DNA of 9,205 bases, taken from the NCBI GenBank assembly GCA_964496595.1, contig CAZCAI010000173.1:1-9205 (forward strand). The letters run 5' to 3'. How positions within the stretch are numbered: the stretch's first letter is position 1; each line of letters opens with the position of its first letter. The DNA is from JAAAOZ01 sp964496595. GTDB lineage: Bacteria; Chloroflexota; Anaerolineae; B4-G1; SLSP01. A program made the translations under genes and the position numbers. The notes beneath the pieces were generated by a model. It worked only from the letters and a program-made list of their open reading frames with translations, searched no databases and was not told the DNA's origin. Below, one piece after another: positions 1-6,700 of the stretch.

Positions 1-113
1 GCGAGGATGGGATCACACTGAGGGAGATTGTGGTCTCAGAGTAGGTTTCACCTTCTGGGTGGACGCTACTCCATTCCACTTCGTTCCATTGCGTAGCTGA
101 CTACGAACACAAA
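1..113. other. Non-coding stretch downstream of the TPR lipoprotein gene
   Basis: No frame here has a start with a ribosome site or recognisable protein content. The long leftward frame reaching to about position 13 is an Arg/Pro/Gly-rich shadow of the lipoprotein gene. The stretch lies just after the lipoprotein stop codon at 114-116. It contains one small perfect stem (92-105), and the related strings CCATTCCA and TTCCATTG. I see no gene and no clear terminator. Confidence 0.6.
92..105 (-). other. Small stem-loop downstream of the TPR lipoprotein gene
   Basis: The arms CGTAG (92-96) and CTACG (101-105) pair perfectly around a 4-base loop, about 9 bases beyond the leftward stop codon. A short hairpin here could mark the 3' end of the leftward transcript. 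The stem is only 5 bp and no T-run follows it on the transcribed strand, so it is not a convincing intrinsic terminator. Confidence 0.25.
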
Positions 114-1442
114 TCACGGAAAATAGCCTAGATTGGCCGCGCGGGTGAAGTTTTCCTGCGCGGCCTCTGGGTTGCCCAGGGCCTGACGGACTTGCCCGCG
201 CAGGTAATAGGCGTGGCCGAGATCGGGCGCCAGTTCCACGGCGGTGTGCAGTTCGTTCAGAGCGGCGGTTAACTCGTTGCGCTCGAATCTGGCCCAGCCC
301 AGGAGTAGATGGGCTTCTGCATCGTCCGGCGCCAGCGTGACGGCGCCCTCGGCGGCCGCCAGGGGGTAGGGCGGTTGGCGCAGGCTGCGCTGCAAGTAGA
401 GGCGCGCGGCGGCCTTCCAGAGATCGGCGTCGGTGGGCGCGCGGGTCAGCGCCGCCTCGACCCAGAGATTGACCTCGTCGTACTTCCCCTGCTGCGCTTT
501 CAACTCCGCTATAGCCAGGCAGGGTGCGGGATTTTCGGGGTCTAAGCGCTGGGCGCGCAGGAGATCGCTCTTGGCTACATCTAAGTCGCCCTGCTGGAAG
601 TTGTACATTCCCAGCAGCAACCACGGTTGGGCGCTCTCGGGCGCCAGTTCGACGGCCCGCTCCAGGTGCTCGCGCGCGGCGGCGGCTTCTCCCAGGCGAT
701 TGAGGCTCTCGCCCAGCCAGGCGTGCATCTCGGCGGAGGCGGGTTGGGCTTCGACCGCCCGCGTCAGCACACAGGCGGCCAGGCCCCAATCGCCGGCCCG
801 GATGAGCGCGTAACCGATCGCTGCATCGCATCCGCCTGGATCGTCTGAGCAGGCCGCCAGCGCGGCGCACAGGTCAGCATCCGCTGTACAGATTTGCGTG
901 GGATCATCCGCCAGCAGGCCCGAAATCCGCGCCGCTGGCGTTTTCTGCTCCTCTGGCGCGAGAGCGTGCCACTGCTCCGCGCTGTGGCGGGCGGCGGTGC
1001 ACTCGTAGCGCTGGAGATGCGCGCGGGTCAGCAGCGCCAGGGTGGGCGCGTTGAGGGGCATCGTCTGGGCCTCGGCGATGACCTGCTCCCACGCGCCGGC
1101 CTGCGCCAGCAGCGTCAGGCGCAATGACTGCGCTTCTTCATCTTTTGGGGCGGGCAGGCCGTTGCGGAGGGCATCCTCCAGCGCGCGCAGCCCCTCCTCC
1201 GGTCGCCCCCACTGCTGATAGAGCTGGGCCAGGCGGTAGGCCGGCTTGGAGGCGTCGGGGTAGGCCTGGCGAGCCGATTGGTAGAGCGCCTCGGCGGCGG
1301 TGTATTCCCCGGCAGCGATATGCGCCTCGGCCTGTTGGTAGAGGTAGGTGGCTTCCGTGCTGGTGCAGGCGGCCAGTAGCCCGGCGGCCCCGATCCACAG
1401 CAGAAAGAGAGCGCTATAACGGCGCAGCGGTCGCGATCTCAA
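114..1442 (-). CDS. TPR-repeat lipoprotein (secreted, membrane-anchored scaffold)
   Basis: Predicted 442-residue lipoprotein. The start chosen is TTG at 1440-1442, because it directly precedes a complete lipoprotein signal: Arg-rich n-region (RSRPLRR), hydrophobic core (ALFLLWIGAAG) and lipobox LLAAC with the lipidated Cys at residue 26. No ATG or GTG nearby would keep this signal intact. The mature protein is almost all tetratricopeptide repeats. About nine units are seen at roughly 32-62, 66-98, a weak one at 104-132, then 206-238, 239-272, 273-305, 306-339, 340-373, 375-408 and 410-442, with the usual Trp/Leu-Gly-Ala-Pro pattern (for example WLGESLNRLGEAAAAREHL). TPR proteins are protein-protein interaction scaffolds and no catalytic domain is visible. 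A central linker carries four Cys (185, 192, 198, 205). The start overlaps the hydrolase stop by four bases, so the two are probably translationally coupled. The partner is unknown. The lipoprotein and TPR calls are strong; any specific role is not assignable. Confidence 0.9.
   Translation of the reverse strand: MRSRPLRRYSALFLLWIGAAGLLAACTSTEATYLYQQAEAHIAAGEYTAAEALYQSARQAYPDASKPAYRLAQLYQQWGRPEEGLRALEDALRNGLPAPKDEEAQSLRLTLLAQAGAWEQVIAEAQTMPLNAPTLALLTRAHLQRYECTAARHSAEQWHALAPEEQKTPAARISGLLADDPTQICTADADLCAALAACSDDPGGCDAAIGYALIRAGDWGLAACVLTRAVEAQPASAEMHAWLGESLNRLGEAAAAREHLERAVELAPESAQPWLLLGMYNFQQGDLDVAKSDLLRAQRLDPENPAPCLAIAELKAQQGKYDEVNLWVEAALTRAPTDADLWKAAARLYLQRSLRQPPYPLAAAEGAVTLAPDDAEAHLLLGWARFERNELTAALNELHTAVELAPDLGHAYYLRGQVRQALGNPEAAQENFTRAANLGYFP
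1439..1442 (-). promoter_or_regulatory. Stop/start overlap TTGA coupling hydrolase and lipoprotein genes
   Basis: Read leftward, the sequence TTGA contains the TTG start of the lipoprotein (1440-1442) and the TGA stop of the hydrolase (1439-1441). Such 4-base overlaps usually reflect translational coupling within an operon. Only a weak GGTGAT-like ribosome site precedes it, which fits coupled re-initiation. Confidence 0.75.
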
Positions 1443-3526
1443 AAATTGCGTGTTATCACCGGCAGAAAGATGCGGGCGCGGCGGAGATGCAGCTCGTAGC
1501 TCACGTCGATCTGCTGCACGCCCGCGCCCGGCTGGATGTGCAGAGGGACGCGGGCGCTTAGATGGTTGGGGTGAGACATAGCGAGATGATGTACTCCGGA
1601 AGGTACGGTTCTGGTGACGACCCAGGGGACGCCGACGGGGAGCATCAGGCTTTCGCAGACGGTGGCCGCGCCCAGGGTTTGGGTGATGATCGCGCCGTTG
1701 GGCGCTTCCCACGTCATCGCGACGCCGGGGAGTGGGTAGCGGAAGGTGCTGGGTTGATCGCTGTAGGCCACGGCCTCGAGCCGGACGGTGCGAGTGATGG
1801 TCTCGGTGCTGATCTCGGCGCGCGCGGGCCACGATTCCCAATTGCCGACGCGATCACGGGCGCGGGCGCGGAAGTACCACGCCTGATAGTAGCTGCCGGG
1901 TGGGGGCAGCGTGATGATCGTCTGCGTGGCGTTTTCCGTCTGGCTTAGACCGGCGATGGTTTCCCAGGGGCCTGTGGGCGCGGGCGCGCGTTGAATCTCC
2001 TCGTACCAGTAACCGGCGAGATCATCCGCCGCCTCCCAGGTGAGCGTGACTTGGTTGTGCGCGTCGATGGGCGAGAGACTGCGCAGTTCGGAGGTCGGCG
2101 AGACGGTATCGGTTTGTAGCAGGAGCACGGGCGGCCCGCCGATGAAGTAGATGCCGTCGGGGTGCAGGTTGGCCGTCGCGGGCGTTAGCTCCAGATCGAA
2201 GGAACCTGCCGCGGCGGTCAGCGTCTGCGTCACGCCGCGATGGGTGACCAGCGTGGCGGTCGGCAGGATGGCGGGATGCGCGTAGTTTGTGGTGTGATCT
2301 CCGCGTGTGTTCCACAACACATCGATGCGGCCATAGGGCGTCCCCAAGAAGGTGATGCGCTGGATGCCCTGTGGGGTGACGAATGGCCCCGTGATCTGAT
2401 TTTCGCCGCGCAGGTAGCGGGCCGCGACCTGGTAAGCTAAGTAGGCGGGGCGGATGGTCGTGTCGTTGCGTGTCAGGCCGAAGAATTGATCGCTATAGAT
2501 CATATCCGCATCGTGCAGGCGGAAGAAGAAAAAGCGCTCCACGTCGGCGGCGCGCGCGCCAGCGAAGGCCTGGATGACATAGGCGGCGGCCTCCTCGGCG
2601 GTGGCCTCGTGGTGGCCGGGCGCGCCGGCCTTTTCATCATAGATGGGGACGCCGGTCTCGGTCAGCCATAGCGGGTGCGGGCCGACGCGCTCATCGACCT
2701 CGCGCTTCACTTTGGCCGCCAACTCGTGGTTGTGATAGGCGTTGCTGTAGAGATGTAGGGACATCACATCGAAGTAGCCGTTGTGCGCGAGCGTGGCGGG
2801 ATCGGTCGCCAGCAGATGATCGAGGACGACCTTGTGGAAATCCTCGTCGCCCCAGTAGGCGGTGCCCCCGAAGAGTACGGTCGCCGACGGATCGGCGGCC
2901 TTGACGGCCTGGTAGCCGACCTTGAGGAGTTGGGCGTACTGTGCCTCGGTACCGGCCCAAAAATCGGGGCGATCCGGCTCGTTCCATAGCTCCCAGATGT
3001 GCACCTTGTCTTTGAACTCGGAGACCACCTGATAAACGTAGCGGCCCCAATAATTTTCGGGATCGTCCCAGGTTAGATTAAGGTTGCAGGGGATCCGGGA
3101 GCCGGGATCGGGCGCGCGACCGCGTCCATGGGGATTGCCCGGCGGCTGCGGCGCCATCAGCGCCCGCCAGCGCGCGACCGGACTGCACGCGGCCCAATCG
3201 GGCGTGGCCCACAGAATGCCGACCGTGTCCAACTCGTTGGCGCGGTCGATATCGACGACGTTGTGATGGCCGGCGAAGCTGAAGTCGCCGCGACTCGATT
3301 CAATCACATCCCACCGGAAATCGAAGCGGTCGCCCCGGGAGCCGGCGGCGTAGGCCTGCGGCGCGCGATTATTGCCCTCATTATCGAGATAGTAGGAGAA
3401 GCACGTACCCAAGCGTCCCTCGGCCTCGGTCACCGCGGGCAGCGGGGGGAGCGGCTCGGCGCGCGCGGGGAAGGGGATTATCAAGAGCGACAGTAAGATC
3501 ACAGAGATTTTGCCTAAACGAATCAT
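1439..3526 (-). CDS. Secreted clan GH-A glycoside hydrolase (GH39-like) with C-terminal beta domains
   Basis: Predicted 695 residues. ATG at 3524-3526 was chosen over an upstream in-frame ATG because GGAGG lies 5 bases before it and a Sec signal peptide follows at once (MIRLGKISVILLSLLIIPFP, cleavage after ARA at about residue 23). The catalytic (beta/alpha)8-type region spans about 25-375. WNEP gives the predicted acid/base Glu183, LTETG gives the predicted nucleophile Glu290, and SLHLY (His258, Tyr260) sits before it as in clan GH-A. About 107 residues separate the two Glu, as expected for a retaining enzyme. After that come a beta-sandwich accessory region (about 376-470), a fibronectin III-like domain (about 475-575), a carboxypeptidase-regulatory-like beta domain (about 580-680) and the tail RARIFLPVITRNF. 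GH39 is the closest match by eye; GH5 or another clan GH-A family is possible. The substrate is not predictable, though extracellular plant or microbial glycans are plausible. It is first in a leftward pair with the TPR lipoprotein. Confidence 0.85.
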   Translation of the reverse strand: MIRLGKISVILLSLLIIPFPARAEPLPPLPAVTEAEGRLGTCFSYYLDNEGNNRAPQAYAAGSRGDRFDFRWDVIESSRGDFSFAGHHNVVDIDRANELDTVGILWATPDWAACSPVARWRALMAPQPPGNPHGRGRAPDPGSRIPCNLNLTWDDPENYWGRYVYQVVSEFKDKVHIWELWNEPDRPDFWAGTEAQYAQLLKVGYQAVKAADPSATVLFGGTAYWGDEDFHKVVLDHLLATDPATLAHNGYFDVMSLHLYSNAYHNHELAAKVKREVDERVGPHPLWLTETGVPIYDEKAGAPGHHEATAEEAAAYVIQAFAGARAADVERFFFFRLHDADMIYSDQFFGLTRNDTTIRPAYLAYQVAARYLRGENQITGPFVTPQGIQRITFLGTPYGRIDVLWNTRGDHTTNYAHPAILPTATLVTHRGVTQTLTAAAGSFDLELTPATANLHPDGIYFIGGPPVLLLQTDTVSPTSELRSLSPIDAHNQVTLTWEAADDLAGYWYEEIQRAPAPTGPWETIAGLSQTENATQTIITLPPPGSYYQAWYFRARARDRVGNWESWPARAEISTETITRTVRLEAVAYSDQPSTFRYPLPGVAMTWEAPNGAIITQTLGAATVCESLMLPVGVPWVVTRTVPSGVHHLAMSHPNHLSARVPLHIQPGAGVQQIDVSYELHLRRARIFLPVITRNF

Positions 3527-3531
3527 ATCAT

Positions 3532-3536
3532 CCTCC
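3532..3536 (-). promoter_or_regulatory. Ribosome binding site of the glycoside hydrolase
   Basis: GGAGG read leftward, 5 bases before the ATG at 3524-3526. It decides the start: the longer reading from an ATG at 3572-3574 would add a polar segment (MVELERRIKISNSEDD) in front of the signal peptide and has no comparable site. Confidence 0.85.
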
Positions 3537-3564
3537 GAATTAGAGATTTTTATCCGACGCTCTA

Positions 3565-3570
3565 ATTCTA
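3565..3570 (-). promoter_or_regulatory. Candidate -10 box for the leftward operon
   Basis: Read leftward this is TAGAAT, one mismatch from TATAAT. It would place the transcript start about 30 bases before the ribosome site. There is no good -35 at 17 bases, so the call is weak. Confidence 0.25.
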
Positions 3571-3639
3571 CCACTTTGATGGGATTATGGGGGCGCAGTT
3601 TTGGAGATTCGGGAGTAGTACTAATTTCCTATTCAAACT

Positions 3640-3658
3640 GGCGGTTTTCTCAAACGCC
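3640..3658. promoter_or_regulatory. Bulged inverted repeat, possible operator
   Basis: GGCG-G-TTT (3640-3647) pairs with AAACGCC (3652-3658) around a TCTC loop, giving a 7 bp stem with one bulged G. It lies mid-way in the divergent region and is flanked by near-direct repeats of TTCAAACTG. This could be a shared operator. It has a T-poor flank and no upstream gene to terminate, so a terminator is unlikely. Confidence 0.25.
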
Positions 3659-3676
3659 GTTCAAAAACTGAAAGGT

Positions 3677-3682
3677 TATACT
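3677..3682 (+). promoter_or_regulatory. Candidate -10 box for the giant surface protein gene
   Basis: TATACT matches the -10 consensus at five of six bases and would leave a leader of about 75 bases. No recognisable -35 stands at the usual spacing. A second, weaker option is TTGAGA (3687-3692) with TACTAA (3712-3717) at an over-long 19-base spacing. Confidence 0.25.
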
Positions 3683-3751
3683 TAGGTTGAGAATTTTAGA
3701 TTAAATCAGGTTACTAAATAGCTTGACTATTTCTGTGAATTTGACGTTTAC

Positions 3752-3759
3752 GAGGAGGA
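3752..3759 (+). promoter_or_regulatory. Ribosome binding site of the giant surface protein
   Basis: GAGGAGGA ends 6 bases before the ATG at 3766-3768. This is a near-ideal Shine-Dalgarno site and fixes the start, which is followed directly by a signal peptide. Confidence 0.9.
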
Positions 3760-3765
3760 TCGAAG

Positions 3766-6700
3766 ATGAATCTGTTAAGTGGCGCAGGAAAACTGACTAA
3801 GGTTTTAGCTCTGGGGATTTTGTTATCCTTGTTAGCTACATCCTTGGCTTTCGCTTTCGAAGGTTCGGAGACGGGGACGTTGCAAGGATACCCTGATTTG
3901 CGAAGGGTTTATGGAGAGTTGAACGGCGAGGAGTGGTTCAGTCGTATTGGTAGAGGGGGTCTTGCCGGGACGCTTGAATTAGAACTCTCAGATGGCGTCA
4001 GAGTGCCGGTCTTTTGCACCGACATCCATCATCCCACGGCGAAAAATGACAGATTTGTCGCCAGCGATGCGGAGATGGACTGTCAGGTCAAATGGTTACT
4101 GACACACTATCCTGCAATCCTGAAGGGTAACCCTGGATGGAACGCCGACGAGATGGCCGCCCGCCAGATGGCGGTTTGGCATTTCGCCGATGGCCTGTTG
4201 CCCCATGCGGATACGGCCATTGGGGCGCGCGCCTGGGAAATCATTGATGTGGTTCCCGAAGATGCCTGCGCCGCCGATGCGCCAGATGTTTCTATCACAC
4301 CGGCCAGCGTCGTGAACTCGATAGGCGCTTCCCAAACCTTCACTGTGACGGTCACTCAAGGCGGTGAACCGGTCGCGGACACCGAGGTAGCGCTCTCGAC
4401 GGGCGAAACGTTCACGACCGATGCAAACGGTGAGGCTGCATTTTCCTTAACCTCGGGTAGTGCTGAAACGATCATCATCGAGGCCTCGGCGACGTTGCCT
4501 TTGCCTGTGGGCACAATCTTCGAGGGCGTGGATCCCAATCGTCAGAAGCTGGTGTTGGGAGAATTTTCGGAGGGCTTAGTTTTGGGTCAAGCCCAAGCGA
4601 CGTGGCAAGGTGATGGTTCTATCATTGCCGTAAGCTTCAATGATCGTAATATGAACGGCATCCACGATCAAGGCGAGCCTTTCCTGAGTTCTCGTGACGT
4701 GGTTCTCTATCAGGACGAGACGCCGGTAGCTGGGCCTCGCGATACAGATGGAAATGGTCAAGTTACGTTCGATGGACTATATGGTGATTATACGGTCAAG
4801 CAATATGAGAAAGCGGGTTGGTATGCGACCACGTCTCTCTTGCAGGATGTGACCGTCGATAATGATGTGCAGACGGTCTACTTCGGTCAGATCAAGACGC
4901 CGGTTATTGTGGGACAGAAATTTGAGGATGCTGACCGAGATGGAATATGGGATGGAGATGAAGCGCCATTATCGGGTTGGGAGTTACAGTTGTTCCGGGC
5001 GAATGGCTCGGCTGTCATTGGGATGAAGGGTAGGACCAACGAAAGCGGCGAGATTGTCTTCAGTTCGGATCGCGACCCTTCTGATATGCTCCCCGGCGCT
5101 TATTACGTTCAAGAGACGCTATTGGATGATCAATTATGGCTGGCGACGACGGGGATTTCCAAGACGGTGACGGTTGCGGCGGGTGATGTGGTTAACGTTC
5201 CGATTGGAAATGCTCGATTGGGCGCCTCGGTTTCGTTATCGAAGTCTGGCCCTGCGCAAGCCTACGAAGGCGACAGCGTCACCTATGATTTCACGATTGT
5301 CAATGATGGCGAGGTCGTGCTGGATAACGTCACATTGACCGATCCCTTGTTGGGCGGCGAGATTAGCGAATGTGCTACCGCCGAGTTGGGGATTGGCGAA
5401 TCCGTGACCTGCCAGGCGACCTATGAAGTACCACTTGGCGCGGATGATCCTATGATCAATACCGCGACGGTTGTCGGCGCCTATGGCGACGCTGAGACCG
5501 TGTGCGAGTTTGGCGATGACTGCTTCCAATACGAGTTCTTAGGTGCGATCACCAATGACGATGGCTCGGTGACGCTGCGCTTTGAGTTGACGAATGAGTG
5601 CGGCAATGCGACGGCGCTCAGCAATGTGGCGTTTGGTCTGCCGGATGGCGTCGTTCCTCTCGATCCGGAGGATGGCGACACATATACCGCGCCCAGCGGG
5701 AATGACTATTATGTGGAGTCTCCGACCAATAATTCTTTTTACAGCATCAAGTTCGAGACTATGGCCGAGGATGGCATTCGAGAGGGGGCCTCGGACATCT
5801 TCGAGTATACCCTGCCCGCCGGCGACTATGACCCCGCGCTGGAAATTCAGATCCAAGCCAAGGGCGGCCAGACGGTTGAGGTCGTCACTTTCACGCCTGA
5901 GAGTTGCGTGGATTCGGGAACGGGCGGCAGTGTTGTAGATAGTGACACCCATTCTTTAGAGCTACTTTATCCGCCGGTGGCGGAAGATGACGCGGTGGAG
6001 ACCGACGAGGACGAGGCCGTGTCCATCGATATGCTGGCGAATGATAGCGATCCCGACGGCGACGAGTTGGTGATTACCGAGGTCACGGATCCGGCCAACG
6101 GCAGTGTGACGATCAATGACGACGGCACGGTCACCTACACGCCGGATGTGGGCTTTGTTGGCGAGGATACCTTCACTTACACCGTCAGCGACGGCGAGGC
6201 GACGGACACGGCGACCGTGACGGTGATGGTCAACCCGGTGAACGATCCGCCGGTTGCGAAAGACGATACGGCGTATGGTAACCAGGATGAGGCGCTCGTT
6301 ATCGCGGTGTTAGATAACGATAGCGATCCCGACGGCGATGAGTTGACCGTTGTCGAGACGAGCGATCCGGCCAACGGCAGTGTGACGATCAATGACGACG
6401 GCACGGTCACCTACACGCCGGACGCGGGCTTCGTTGGCGAGGATACCTTCACCTACACCGTCAGCGACGGCGAGGCGACGGACACGGCGACCGTGACGGT
6501 CAACGTAGCCGAGGCGGCGATGATTTGCGCTGCCCATAGCGATAACTTCAATGCCAGCGAGGTAGACCCACGTTGGACGAGTCTCGACATCAATGGACAA
6601 GGTTCCGGTGATCCATTGGGCAGCACCTTTGTGAGTGATGGGCTGCTCACCGTTTCCAGTGATGGTCAGGAAATCTGGGATGGCGATGATGATCTCCGCT

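Larger units (their letters stand above)
3527..3765. promoter_or_regulatory. Divergent intergenic control region
   Basis: This 239-base gap separates the leftward hydrolase-lipoprotein pair from the rightward giant surface protein, so it must hold at least two promoters. It is visibly richer in A and T than the genes. No open frame with coding character was seen. Candidate elements are a bulged inverted repeat at 3640-3658, a related direct repeat (TTCAAACTG at 3632-3640, TTCAAAAACTG at 3660-3670), a rightward -10-like TATACT (3677-3682) and a leftward -10-like TAGAAT (3565-3570). Confidence 0.65.

Noticed and set aside
92..105. Intrinsic terminator of the leftward operon
   Set aside because: The stem is 5 bp and no T-run follows on the transcribed strand.
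13..870. Long leftward reading frame
   Set aside because: Its Arg/Gly/Pro-rich sequence has no domain character and it shares its strand and span with the TPR lipoprotein in another frame.
1443..1841. Upstream extension of the TPR lipoprotein to an ATG at 1841
   Set aside because: The extra 133 residues are Arg/His/Pro-rich shadow of the hydrolase gene, and the extension would bury the lipoprotein signal internally.
3723..3751. TTGACT with a 17-base spacer as promoter of the giant gene
   Set aside because: The -10 partner (GTTTAC) is poor and transcription would start inside or after the ribosome site.
5539..5952. Overlapping frames on both strands in the middle of the giant gene
   Set aside because: They are shadows of an open frame with clear domain content on either side.
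5971..6507. Repeats as a possible CRISPR array
   Set aside because: The repeat unit is 276 bases, in frame, and encodes cadherin-tandem domains.
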